NCBI GenBank assembly: GCA_029067355.1
Contig: JAIEEQ010000077.1
Location: 1 to 46,921 of the forward strand
From: Anaeroplasmataceae bacterium
GTDB taxonomy: Bacteria > Bacillota_I > Bacilli_A > Acholeplasmatales > Anaeroplasmataceae
Length of the DNA stretch: 46,921 nucleotides
Direction: 5' to 3'
Both the position numbers and the translations under genes were made by a program. Each line of letters opens with the position of its first letter. Positions within the stretch are counted from its first letter, which is position 1. Below the pieces are notes generated by a model. The model did no database searches and was not told where the DNA came from. It saw only the letters and a program-made list of their open reading frames with translations. Shown one piece after another: positions 26,527 through 34,473 of the stretch.

Positions 26527-27354
26527 GTGAGGGAGTTGTTTCTTACCATTATTTTTTTACTTATGAGTGCAGGATTATCAGGTACAATTTTTTATTATAC
26601 ACAGCTATATCTACACTGGTATTATTTTTTTATTCTTATTTTATTCATACCTTTTTTATATTTGGCTATATTTATCATCTATATGATTCTATTGCTTATC
26701 CTTTCCCTATTTGTAAATATGAAAAAAGAAAGAAGCAAGCCAAATCTTTTTTTGTATTTTTGGGTTAAGCAAACGATATTCCAGCTTTTATTACTTTCTA
26801 GAACAAGGGTAAAGATAATAGGAAAAGAGCTGATTGATTCTAAAAAAAGATATTTAGTTGTAACAAATCATATCTCAGCGTTTGATCCAATGATAGCTAT
26901 TGCTAGGCTAGGACTTAAGCCCTTACTTTGTGTGAGCAAAATAGAAAACTTTAGAATCCCTATCTGCGGACCATTCATTCATAAGGCTGGCTTTATTGCT
27001 TTGGATCGAAATGATGCTCATTCAGGGGTACAAATGGTGAGAAAAGCCACAAATTATTTAGAAAAGGATTATGGAAGTATCTATATTTGTCCTGAAGGGA
27101 CGAGAAGCAAGACAGGTAAACTTCTACCTTTTCATCCAGGTTCCTTTAAAATTGCAACTAAGGCTCAAGCTGATATTATCATTGGCTATATAGAAAATAC
27201 AAATTTAATATCCAAGAATTTTCCTTTTAAAGGAACAAAAACCACGTTAAAAATTCTGAAAGTTATTCCAAAAGAGGAAGTTTTAGAAAAAAGCACCAAG
27301 GACCTTGCCTTAGAAGCCCAAGAATGGATACAAAGAGAAAAGGAGAATAGGTAA
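26527..27354 (+). CDS. plsC: 1-acyl-sn-glycerol-3-phosphate acyltransferase (PlsC-like)
   Basis: It acylates lysophosphatidate to phosphatidate at the membrane. Residues 1-65 form two hydrophobic helices (positions 3-22 and 30-62). The acyltransferase domain has the catalytic NHISAFDP (H-x4-D type) near residue 118 and PEGTRSKTGKLLPFHPG near residue 195. The GTG at 26527 is the assumed start; the leader is very short and a later start (such as the ATG at 26563) cannot be excluded. The lipid kinase gene starts two bases after the stop, giving a phosphatidate-forming pair. Confidence 0.88.
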   Translation: MRELFLTIIFLLMSAGLSGTIFYYTQLYLHWYYFFILILFIPFLYLAIFIIYMILLLILSLFVNMKKERSKPNLFLYFWVKQTIFQLLLLSRTRVKIIGKELIDSKKRYLVVTNHISAFDPMIAIARLGLKPLLCVSKIENFRIPICGPFIHKAGFIALDRNDAHSGVQMVRKATNYLEKDYGSIYICPEGTRSKTGKLLPFHPGSFKIATKAQADIIIGYIENTNLISKNFPFKGTKTTLKILKVIPKEEVLEKSTKDLALEAQEWIQREKENR

Positions 27355-27355
27355 A

Positions 27356-28195
27356 ATGAATTATTTGCTATTTAATCCACTTGCTAGAAATGGACAAGGA
27401 GAGAAAATGAAGGAAGAAGCAAAGAAGGTAATAGGTCAAACTTATCCAGAACTCATTGAAAAAAATGTTTTAACGCTTTGTCTAGACGAATTTATATTTC
27501 AGGTTAAAAAAGAGGATCATTTAATTTTGGTAGGTGGAGATGGAACACTCAATCATTTTGCTAATGCCCTTCTTGATGCAAAGATTGAAGCTTCCTTTTA
27601 TCTTTATCGAGCAGGTACAGGAAATGATTTTCTAAGAGATATTAAGGAAGAAGGAAATCTGGTTTATTTAAATCCTTATCTTAGGAATCTTCCTAAAATA
27701 AGAATAAATGGCAAAGAAAGCTATTATATAAATGGAATTGGCTATGGAATAGATGGAATGGTCTGTGAAGTGGCTGACGATTTAAAGGTCAAGGGAAAAA
27801 ACAATATCAATTATACGAGTATTGCCATTAAGCTTTTGTTAACAAAATACAAATGCCCAAAGGCTACTGTTTTTGTAGACGGCAAGGAATATCAATATAA
27901 AAGAGTATGGTTTGCCTCTAGTATGAATGGACAGTTTTATGGAGGGGGAATGATGGTTGCTCCAATGCAGGAGCGCCTATCTGAGAAGCTTTCCTTTGTC
28001 ATTATGCATAAGTGCAGAAGGCTTCATGCATTAATGATTTTTCCAAATATCTTTAAAGGAAAACATCTAAAGAAGAAAAAATATTGTAGTAAAATTGAGG
28101 CCAAGCATATCAAGGTTTGCTTTGACCGTCCAACGGCTCTTCAAATTGATGGGGAAACCATCCGCCAGGTAACTCAATATGAAACGTGGAAATAG
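27356..28195 (+). CDS. Diacylglycerol/lipid kinase (DagK_cat, YegS/DgkB-like)
   Basis: A 279-residue lipid kinase. It has the N-terminal FNPLARNGQGEK motif, the nucleotide-binding LVGGDGTLNHFANAL near residue 62, RAGTGNDFLRDI, the YINGIGYGIDGMV region, and a C-terminal beta domain ending in ALQIDGE. Substrate may be diacylglycerol (DgkB-like) recycled to phosphatidate, which would match plsC upstream in the same operon. The exact lipid is not visible in sequence. Confidence 0.9.
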   Translation: MNYLLFNPLARNGQGEKMKEEAKKVIGQTYPELIEKNVLTLCLDEFIFQVKKEDHLILVGGDGTLNHFANALLDAKIEASFYLYRAGTGNDFLRDIKEEGNLVYLNPYLRNLPKIRINGKESYYINGIGYGIDGMVCEVADDLKVKGKNNINYTSIAIKLLLTKYKCPKATVFVDGKEYQYKRVWFASSMNGQFYGGGMMVAPMQERLSEKLSFVIMHKCRRLHALMIFPNIFKGKHLKKKKYCSKIEAKHIKVCFDRPTALQIDGETIRQVTQYETWK

Positions 28196-28221
28196 GGATA
28201 CCAAATAAGGTATCCTTTTTT
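28196..28221 (+). terminator. Terminator after the lipid kinase gene
   Basis: GGATACC/GGTATCC perfect 7-bp stem with six T residues. The convergent small gene's stop codon overlaps its T tract. Confidence 0.85.
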
Positions 28222-28522
28222 ATATGCTTTTAAACTTATTTATAATCTCCTCTATATTGCCTATTTTCCCCTTTAGGCTTTGGATTGTATCCTCCATACT
28301 TGTATTTTGATTAGATGGAGCTGAATTCAAATTTTGTGCTTGAGCACCAATGGTTTGAATGACCTCTCCTAAAAGATTATAAAAATTTCCTAAAGAAGCC
28401 TGTTCATTTGCGTTAAGACCATCACTTAATAGCACTCCAATAATATAGGCTAAGGTAGCAAATTCAAAGGGATTTAAAGATAAAAGGAGTTGACTTAGGT
28501 TTGTAATTGGGTTTCTAGACAT
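28220..28522 (-). CDS. Hypothetical 100-residue helical protein
   Basis: I do not recognise this protein. It starts MSRNPITNLSQLLLSLNPFEFATLAYIIGVLLSDGLNANEQ, with one hydrophobic segment (about 20-33) that is probably buried in a helical bundle. A Gln/Asn/Ser-rich middle and a C-terminal amphipathic helix follow. SD AAGAGG and a possible TTGCCA-15-TATAAT promoter lie upstream. Proteins of this size and composition are often sporulation-linked in this group, but nothing here proves it. Confidence 0.65.
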   Translation of the reverse strand: MSRNPITNLSQLLLSLNPFEFATLAYIIGVLLSDGLNANEQASLGNFYNLLGEVIQTIGAQAQNLNSAPSNQNTSMEDTIQSLKGKIGNIEEIINKFKSI

Positions 28523-28600
28523 AAAAAACCTCTTTTATTATAAAAAATCACAATTTTTGGCAATGATTCTTATGAAGCACAAAAAGAAAGGAAGAACGAA

Positions 28601-29230
28601 ATGAAAAAATGTGTTGTCTATTTATTTGGTTTCATTACTACTATATTATGTTGTATGGTTGAATGTTATGCTGAGGAATCCTATGAGACCTACAATGAAA
28701 TTATGATGGTAGAAGGAAAGCTTTTAAGAAATTTCACAGAAGAGGAAATGAGGGAGTATATGAAAAATGTTCAGAAAAGAATATTTTGGGGAATAAATGT
28801 CTATACGGTAAATCAAGCGGTGGAGGCTACCTATATTTCTTCAACCTTATACAATGTTGAAAATCGAGGTGATACAGATGTAGCTTATGAACTAGACATT
28901 GTCGTAGATACTTCAAATAAAACGGTTTGGAGTGTTTCAGGAAATTTAAGTGGTACTGCTAAGGGAAGCATTAAAAGCTTTAAAACAGACCTGGCTACTA
29001 AGGCTGGGATTGATTACAGCAAGACCACTACTGAATCTAAAAAGGAAACTCAGAAATTAAAAGTTACTGTGGAAAGGGGGAGTCGTGCTATTGTTTATTT
29101 GATGGGAAGTGGAAGAATTACCAATGGGGTATGCTCCTGCTATATGTGCTTTATCAATGTTGCAAGCTGTGGATTTGAATATTTTACCTTAGTCAATCAA
29201 TATCCTAGAATGGAGAAAAGAAAGCTATGA
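28601..29230 (+). CDS. Secreted beta-rich protein of unknown function
   Basis: A 209-residue protein with a Sec signal peptide (about 1-24, hydrophobic core YLFGFITTILCCMV, cleavage near CYA-EE). The mature part has an N-terminal helix-like region (30-60). A long Ser/Thr-rich segment (about 95-160) follows, with alternating polar and hydrophobic residues (VSGNLSGTAKGSIKSF, TTTESKKETQKLKVTVERGS). That pattern recalls the membrane-inserting strands of aerolysin/ETX-type toxins. The C-terminal part has four cysteines that could form disulfides. The toxin likeness is weak inference. It is the first gene of a four-gene overlapping operon with an ABC transporter. Confidence 0.75.
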   Translation: MKKCVVYLFGFITTILCCMVECYAEESYETYNEIMMVEGKLLRNFTEEEMREYMKNVQKRIFWGINVYTVNQAVEATYISSTLYNVENRGDTDVAYELDIVVDTSNKTVWSVSGNLSGTAKGSIKSFKTDLATKAGIDYSKTTTESKKETQKLKVTVERGSRAIVYLMGSGRITNGVCSCYMCFINVASCGFEYFTLVNQYPRMEKRKL

Positions 29231-30102
29231 AAAGGATCATATTTGGTATAACTATTACTATGCTTATATTCTTAATCACAATTTTTGTACTAAGCCTTAA
29301 AAAAAATGTTTCTGCAACAGAGTGCTTTTATACTCTTCCCAGAATTATGACCTATAATTATCACAAGGACAAGGAAATGTCCTTTGAAATCTTTATTAAT
29401 AATCAGCATAGCCTCATTGAATTTCCAGAAAAAAATAAATACTATATTGAAGATGAAAAAAATAGTTTTCCCTTAACCAATGTAAGGATAGAAAAGAAAT
29501 TAGATTATATTAACAAAGAAGAAGTATTCTATAAATATATAGTTATAGCGAATCTTTTATCCTTTTTAGAAGAAAATATAATCTTAAAAAATTGCAAAAT
29601 CAGAATAGAAAATGAATCCTATACTTTCTTAGGAACACTAGGCTACCTTGCAATTTATAAAGAAAACTATATCCCTTTAGAATTTTATGACCTTTATGGA
29701 TACTACACATATATAGAAAATGAACTTCATCTAATAGGAATTACAATTCAGCTTTCTACCTGTTATAAAAAGCTTCATACAGCACATATTGGACCTGCCT
29801 ATGTCCAAAATTCAAAAATAGAAAAAGATCATCTCTATGAAAGTGAGATTCCATCTTCTAAGCTAAGGCATTCTTTTGTAGAAGAAGAAACTGAACAGAA
29901 TGATTTTTCTCTTACCGCAAGACAGGGTTATTATTTCTTACCCATCAGCTATCCTGAAATTTCACTTATAACCTATGGCTGTATCCTTTTTGACATTGAT
30001 GATAAAACCTATTATATAGAGGATTTCACCTATCTGGCAAATGAGATATCCATTCAGGATTATAAAAAACTAAGCCAAGAAGGAACAATAGTCTATGCTT
30101 AA
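29227..30102 (+). CDS. Membrane-anchored extracytoplasmic protein, unknown
   Basis: A 291-residue protein with an N-terminal hydrophobic anchor (about 4-24, KRIIFGITITMLIFLITIFVLSL), the remainder predicted outside the membrane. It is rich in Tyr, Ile and Glu with beta-strand character and contains no motif I know. It overlaps the previous gene by 4 bases (ATGA) and the ABC ATPase by 8 bases, so it is translated in step with both. A role as accessory export, immunity or receptor protein for the secreted product is inference. Confidence 0.75.
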   Translation: MKRIIFGITITMLIFLITIFVLSLKKNVSATECFYTLPRIMTYNYHKDKEMSFEIFINNQHSLIEFPEKNKYYIEDEKNSFPLTNVRIEKKLDYINKEEVFYKYIVIANLLSFLEENIILKNCKIRIENESYTFLGTLGYLAIYKENYIPLEFYDLYGYYTYIENELHLIGITIQLSTCYKKLHTAHIGPAYVQNSKIEKDHLYESEIPSSKLRHSFVEEETEQNDFSLTARQGYYFLPISYPEISLITYGCILFDIDDKTYYIEDFTYLANEISIQDYKKLSQEGTIVYA

Positions 30103-30688
30103 GCTGAGTGAGATACGAAAAAGGTACCACAAAGATAATGGAATTGTTAAAGTTAACTTAACCATAGAACCAAATCATCTTTATCTATTTATTGGAGAAA
30201 ATGGAAGTGGGAAATCAACAACAATTAAGCTTATCTCAAAAGTAATTTTTCATTCTAAAAATGATGGATTCATAATGAATCATTTTCATAAAATGGTTTA
30301 CTTACCTGATAAAAGAGCCTATCCAAAGCTTTTAAGGGTAAAAACTTATTTAAGATACTTCTTAGATAAATCCTTAAAAGAAGAACAAATTGCATTTTAT
30401 ATGAATCGCTATCATCTTCCAAATAAAGCCATAGGTGCTTTATCAAAAGGAATGCTTCAGAAATTAGGTATTCTCCAAACTATTCTACTTGATGGAGATC
30501 TTTATTTATTTGATGAGCCAACAGATGGACTTGATGGCGATTCTATCCGAATCTTTAAAGAAGATGTGAAGGGAATGTTAAATGAAAATAAAACCATTAT
30601 CATTAGTACTCATAATCAGACTATATTCAAGGATTTAAAGCCAATGATTTACCGATTCAAGGAAGGAATTTGTTGTGAAAAAAAATAA
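30095..30688 (+). CDS. ABC transporter ATP-binding protein
   Basis: A short (197-residue) ABC ATPase. Walker A is GENGSGKST near residue 35, the signature is LSKGMLQKL near 127 (Met replaces the usual Gln/Glu in LSGGQ), Walker B is LYLFDEPTDGLD, and the switch His is in IISTHN. It overlaps the membrane protein gene upstream by 8 bases and the permease downstream by 14. It is most like ATPases of export-type ABC-2 systems. Confidence 0.93.
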   Translation: MLKLSEIRKRYHKDNGIVKVNLTIEPNHLYLFIGENGSGKSTTIKLISKVIFHSKNDGFIMNHFHKMVYLPDKRAYPKLLRVKTYLRYFLDKSLKEEQIAFYMNRYHLPNKAIGALSKGMLQKLGILQTILLDGDLYLFDEPTDGLDGDSIRIFKEDVKGMLNENKTIIISTHNQTIFKDLKPMIYRFKEGICCEKK

Positions 30689-31418
30689 GGAAAGAAGTAT
30701 TTTAAATCTTAATACCCTGTATTTAGCCTATCACTTAAATAAGGTCGTTTTCTTTTTATTTGGAATTATATTGATTCTTTGGGGAATTGTTCTTTTTTTA
30801 AATACTGGCTATCCAATTCAAATGGATAGCTATGTTGTAAGTTTTAAGAGCTATCATAACTTTTATTTTGAGCAATCCATATTTTTCTTACAGCTGATTG
30901 ATGGAGTTCTTGTAGCCTTTTTGGTAGGATCTGAGCTATCTAGTTTAGATCTATTTGATCCTATGTTTGTACCTAATGTATCTAGAAATAAGATAATCAT
31001 TTCTAAGATTCTTGCGAATAGTATTTTGCTTGTGATCATGCAAATTTTTCAAAGCTTGCTACTTTTTTTAATTGCATGCATCGTTTTTCCCTATTATTCA
31101 TTCAAATTCAATGATTTAGCACTGATAGCCTATATTTTTTTACCACAACTGGAGCTTTTTTTAGCAGGAGAATTCATCTCTATGATTTTTCATACCTACT
31201 TTATTCCTATCTTAATTTTCATCCTGCATATTATCTTTATTTTACTATCTAAAATAGAAAAGGTCTATCCTATTTTAGCTCTTTTCATTCCTCAAATTCA
31301 GTTTACAGCAGAGCAATTTTATTTAGAGGGAAATTTATGGATTTATTTGGAAATCTGCATTCTTTTTATAGGAGGCATGTTCTTGCTTTTCCAAAAAAAG
31401 GATATAAGTAATTTATAA
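30675..31418 (+). CDS. ABC transporter permease (ABC-2-like)
   Basis: A 247-residue membrane protein with about six hydrophobic helices (near 18-38, 72-92, 107-130, 138-158, 165-190, 225-245). The loop SSLDLFDPMFVPNVSRNKIIISKI after the second helix is typical of ABC-2 permeases. The GTG start lies inside the ATPase gene with AAGGAA upstream. It pairs with the preceding ATPase, so the two probably form one exporter half-complex serving the cassette. Confidence 0.85.
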   Translation: MKKNKERSILNLNTLYLAYHLNKVVFFLFGIILILWGIVLFLNTGYPIQMDSYVVSFKSYHNFYFEQSIFFLQLIDGVLVAFLVGSELSSLDLFDPMFVPNVSRNKIIISKILANSILLVIMQIFQSLLLFLIACIVFPYYSFKFNDLALIAYIFLPQLELFLAGEFISMIFHTYFIPILIFILHIIFILLSKIEKVYPILALFIPQIQFTAEQFYLEGNLWIYLEICILFIGGMFLLFQKKDISNL

Positions 31419-31461
31419 AAATGAAAATATTCTTTATTTTCTCTTTTTATAATTTTTCTTC

Positions 31462-31490
31462 TTGACTTTTCAAGTCTATAATGATATTAT
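31462..31490 (+). promoter_or_regulatory. Sigma-A promoter of infC-rpmI-rplT
   Basis: TTGACT (31462-31467), exactly 17 bp, then TATTAT (31485-31490). The leader that follows is about 140 bases. Confidence 0.8.
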
Positions 31491-31496
31491 ATTAAA

Positions 31497-31637
31497 GGAA
31501 AATAAATACGTGGAAAGAAGAAACGCCCGTTTCTCGCCTGATTGATGAATTGGTAGGCAAATGGTCACAATAAATATTTGATAGTTTAGAGGGCGTTTTT
31601 GCGTCCTTTTTATTTTACTACTTACGGAGGTGGAATT
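31497..31637 (+). promoter_or_regulatory. infC leader with attenuator (probable L20-type autoregulation)
   Basis: AAACGCCC (31521-31528) is the exact complement of GGGCGTTT (31591-31598). The latter is also the left arm of a terminator hairpin (AGGGCG/CGTCCT, 31590-31607) with a T run to 31614. These two pairings exclude each other, giving an antiterminator/terminator switch. In Bacillus the same operon is controlled by L20 binding its leader; the same role is inferred here. Confidence 0.75.
31590..31614 (+). terminator. Attenuator terminator in the infC leader
   Basis: Stem 31590-31595 with 31602-31607 (one G-U), loop TTTTTG, followed by TTTTTATTTTA. Confidence 0.75.
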
Positions 31638-32171
31638 ATTAATAAACAAAAACGAGGTGCAGAAGAGCTTGTAAATGAAGCAATTCGCTGCAAGGAAATG
31701 TTAGTAATTACGGATAAGGGAGAAAAGCTAGGCGTGTTGCCACGTGCGAAGGCTCTAGCAGAAGCTGAGGAACGTGGGCTGGATCTAGTATTAGTTTCAC
31801 CAGACTCCAATCCCCCTGTATCAAAACTAATGGATTATTCTCGTTTCCGTTTTGAGCAACAAAAGAAGCTTAAGGAAATGAGAAAGAATCAAAAGGTAGT
31901 TGTTGTACAAGAAATTCAACTATCACCAACAATTGAGAAGCATGATTTTGAAACAAAGGCTCGTAAGGCTCAAACCATTCTTGAAAAGGGGAATAAGGTT
32001 AAAATTTCTCTACGCTTCAAAGGGCGTATGATTGTTCATCAAGATTTAGGTAAAGAAGTAATTGAGCGTTTTGTAGAAAGACTTGCTGAATGTTCAACTC
32101 TAGAATCTCCAATTCGCTTAGAGGGTAGAACGTTATTTGCTGTTATAGCACCAAAAACATCAAAAGATTAA
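31638..32171 (+). CDS. infC: Translation initiation factor IF-3 (AUU start)
   Basis: IF-3 prevents premature subunit joining and checks the start codon. The product of about 177 residues has the N-domain (NKQKRGAEELVNEAIRCKEML...DKGEKLGVLPRAKALAEAEERGLDLVLVSPDSNPPVSKLMDYSRFRFEQQKK), the lysine-rich linker and the C-domain (KISLRFKGRMIVHQDLG). No ATG, GTG or TTG is usable after the SD (GGAGGTG, 31626-31632). The ATT at 31638 has 5-base spacing and is the likely start, as in E. coli and Bacillus, where the AUU start allows IF-3 to repress itself. Confidence 0.93.
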   Translation: MNKQKRGAEELVNEAIRCKEMLVITDKGEKLGVLPRAKALAEAEERGLDLVLVSPDSNPPVSKLMDYSRFRFEQQKKLKEMRKNQKVVVVQEIQLSPTIEKHDFETKARKAQTILEKGNKVKISLRFKGRMIVHQDLGKEVIERFVERLAECSTLESPIRLEGRTLFAVIAPKTSKD

Positions 32172-32183
32172 GGAGTTAAGATT

Positions 32184-32384
32184 ATGCCAAAACAAAAAAC
32201 ACATAGCGGTTTAAAGAAAAGAATTAAAGTTTCTGCAACAGGAAAAATCAAACGTGGTCATGCTTATACAGGACATTTAAAAACAAACAAAACTCATAAG
32301 CAGAACAAAAATTTATCAAAGAGTGGTTTAGTTCACGAAACAGATATGAAACGTATTAAACCATTAATTTCTAATTTACTATAA
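32184..32384 (+). CDS. rpmI: 50S ribosomal protein L35
   Basis: A 66-residue basic protein with the L35 pattern PKQKTHSGLKKRIKVSATGKIKRGHAYTGHL. It lies between infC and rplT in the conserved order, 12 bases after infC, with SD AAGGAG. Confidence 0.97.
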   Translation: MPKQKTHSGLKKRIKVSATGKIKRGHAYTGHLKTNKTHKQNKNLSKSGLVHETDMKRIKPLISNLL

Positions 32385-32404
32385 TTATAAGGAGGTAGAA
32401 GAAG

Positions 32405-32824
32405 ATGCCAAGAGTTAAAGGTGGATACACTACAAGAAGAAGACGTAAGGCCGTTTTGAAGCTTGCAAAGGGCTATTATGGTTCAAAGCATACATTATAT
32501 AAAACAGCACATGAGCAAGTTATGCGTTCTTTAGCATATGCTTATCGTGATAGAAAGGCTAGGAAAAGAGACTTCCGTAAATTATGGATTAGCCGTATTA
32601 ATGCAGCTTGTCAATTAAACGGAATGAAATATTCTAGATTTATCAATGGTTTAGCAAAGGCTGATATTACAATCAATAGAAAGATGCTTGCTGATATGGC
32701 AGTAAATGATCCTGAGGGATTCAAGGGCTTATGTGAAGCTGCAACAAAAGCACTTGCTGCAGCACCAAAGGCTAAAAAAGTTGAAAATGTTGTTGTTTTA
32801 AGACCATTACCAAAAAACAAGTAA
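32405..32824 (+). CDS. rplT: 50S ribosomal protein L20 with C-terminal extension
   Basis: L20 is an early 23S rRNA assembly protein and the autoregulator of this operon in Bacillus. The core ([39 protein letters not shown]...[27 protein letters not shown]...NRKMLADMA) is typical. The protein has 139 residues, while the usual length is near 118; the extra tail is Ala/Lys-rich and ends [22 protein letters not shown] terminator follows directly. Confidence 0.96.
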   Translation: MPRVKGGYTTRRRRKAVLKLAKGYYGSKHTLYKTAHEQVMRSLAYAYRDRKARKRDFRKLWISRINAACQLNGMKYSRFINGLAKADITINRKMLADMAVNDPEGFKGLCEAATKALAAAPKAKKVENVVVLRPLPKNK

Positions 32825-32849
32825 AAAAGAGCCCTTTTAGGGCTTTTTT
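32823..32849 (+). terminator. Terminator of the infC-rpmI-rplT operon
   Basis: AGCCC/GGGCT with a TTTTA loop, extended by an A run on the left and T run on the right. Confidence 0.85.
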
Positions 32850-32865
32850 ACTTATCTTATAAAAA

Positions 32866-32893
32866 AATAAAAACGCCATTTGGCGTTTTTTTA
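32866..32893. terminator. Bidirectional terminator (rplT side and hydrolase gene)
   Basis: AAACGCC (32871-32877) and GGCGTTT (32882-32888) with A and T runs on either side, so it can stop transcription from both strands. It covers the end of the convergent hydrolase gene. Confidence 0.8.
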
Positions 32894-33787
32894 ACCTAAA
32901 AATTGAAGAACATCATTATACACAAGCTCATGCTGATCTTCATTTAAAATTTCATGTCTCATATTCTCATAAACCTTTGTAGTAACATTCTTATAGCCTG
33001 CTTTTTTTAGTGTATTTGCAGAATGCTTTAACCCCTTTGCTCCCAATGGACATGGGTCATCCTTTCCTACAAGAAGTAAGATTGGTTTGTTTTGATCAAT
33101 AACAAAGTAGCGATTATGCTTATGCATCCCCCAAACCAAATGATAAAGAGCACTATATGAAGATACAGCAAACGAGATATTGCAATATGGATTATGAATA
33201 AAATACTGAACATTTTCTTCATTATAAGAAAGCCAGTCTTGTGGAGTTTTTGCATTTTTTACGGATTTAGAAAAGCTTCCATCTGTTAAATTCGTAAGAA
33301 ATTTAGAAACATAGGTTTTTCCTTTAAAGATACCAATTAATTTAGCAAAGAAGATACCTAGGAAGGTTGCCTTCTGATAAGCAGGAACCCCAGATAATAT
33401 GACTTTATTATAATAATCTGAATGCTTTTGAATCAAATTTCTAGAAATGATTGTTCCCATAGAATGTGCAAATAGATATAGCTTCAAATTAGGATATGAG
33501 GTCTTTAAAAACTCTGAAATGCTTACCTGGTCTAATACTAAGGCCTCCCATGGTTTTTTTCCCTCCATATGCCCTAAAATAGAAGCATTTTTTCCATGCC
33601 CTCTTAAATCTGAGGTCATAACTGTATAACCATGCTGATTAAGAAATAGAGCAAAATCCTTATAGCGCTCTTGATGTTCCTTCATTCCATGAACAATTTG
33701 AATAACCCCCTTAGGGTTAGATGCCTCATAGAGTGTCGCATAGATTGGCTGCTGATCATATTTTGATTTTAAAATTATTGATTCCAT
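32891..33787 (-). CDS. Alpha/beta hydrolase (monoacylglycerol lipase-like, Hydrolase_4)
   Basis: A 298-residue cytosolic serine hydrolase. It shows the oxyanion-hole segment VIQIVHGMKEHQERY, SDLRGHGKNAS, the nucleophile elbow LFAHSMGT (Ser near residue 110), LLLVGKDDPC with the acid, and the late MRHEILNE carrying the catalytic His. The family splits monoacylglycerols or lysophospholipids; the substrate here is unknown. It starts 10 bases after the CarD-like gene, with the same orientation, so both form one operon. Confidence 0.9.
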   Translation of the reverse strand: MESIILKSKYDQQPIYATLYEASNPKGVIQIVHGMKEHQERYKDFALFLNQHGYTVMTSDLRGHGKNASILGHMEGKKPWEALVLDQVSISEFLKTSYPNLKLYLFAHSMGTIISRNLIQKHSDYYNKVILSGVPAYQKATFLGIFFAKLIGIFKGKTYVSKFLTNLTDGSFSKSVKNAKTPQDWLSYNEENVQYFIHNPYCNISFAVSSYSALYHLVWGMHKHNRYFVIDQNKPILLLVGKDDPCPLGAKGLKHSANTLKKAGYKNVTTKVYENMRHEILNEDQHELVYNDVLQFLG

Positions 33788-33797
33788 AAATTACCTC

Positions 33798-34283
33798 CTA
33801 ATATACTGGTTGAGATTTCAAGCGTTCTAACACAAGGGATTTAGCTTCTTCCTTACTCAAATGCAACGCAACAGCAATCTCATTAAATAGCTTGCGTTCA
33901 GCCTGCTGTAAGAATTGAGTATCAAAGGATCCTAATGTCTTTTTTTCTGCTTTTTTATCTTCTGTAATCCGATAAAGTAATTTCAGTAGTAGAAGTGTAT
34001 CCATAATATTATTTGAAACTACCAATGCCTGAAATTGTACTTTTCGTTCTTTATTATCTTTTATATACTCATCAGAAAGAAGAATAGAATCATTTATTGC
34101 TTTAAGAATTGCTGTTTTATCAAGCATAGGTCGTAAGAAAAGACCTGCCTTTTCCAGAGGCATCTTGATTGACATTTTATTATGATAGGTTTCTAATCTA
34201 TAATATTCATCTGTCATATTTACTTCTAAAACCGTACATAGCCCATGTCCACTATGAACAACAAAATCGTCTTGCTTAAACAT
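33798..34283 (-). CDS. CarD/CdnL-family transcriptional regulator
   Basis: A 161-residue protein. The N-terminal CarD/TRCF-type RNA polymerase-interacting domain (about 1-60: FKQDDFVVHSGHGLCTVLEV...YYRLETYHNKMSIKMPLEKAGLFLRPM) is followed by a helical C-terminal domain (about 65-160) that in CarD contacts promoter DNA. Such proteins stabilise open complexes. SD AGGAGAG precedes the ATG. A divergent 190-base gap separates it from the FAD protein. Confidence 0.87.
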   Translation of the reverse strand: MFKQDDFVVHSGHGLCTVLEVNMTDEYYRLETYHNKMSIKMPLEKAGLFLRPMLDKTAILKAINDSILLSDEYIKDNKERKVQFQALVVSNNIMDTLLLLKLLYRITEDKKAEKKTLGSFDTQFLQQAERKLFNEIAVALHLSKEEAKSLVLERLKSQPVY

Positions 34284-34473
34284 TTCTACTCTCCTTTCTA
34301 TTCAAAAATTTGCAAAATATTCTTTATATCATTATATCACAAAATATTAAAAAAAACTAGGGATAGAAGAAAATAAAATCAAACTATTTTCATTGTTTTT
34401 TTATTGTTTTATGATAGAATAGTAATGTAGTTATTTTTTATAGCAAAATTTGTAGATATAGGAGTGGCGTTTT

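Noticed and set aside
26511-26768. Second protein of about 85 residues overlapping plsC in another frame
   Set aside because: It follows the plsC reading frame in an out-of-phase hydrophobic region, has no own conserved motif, and is a frame shadow.
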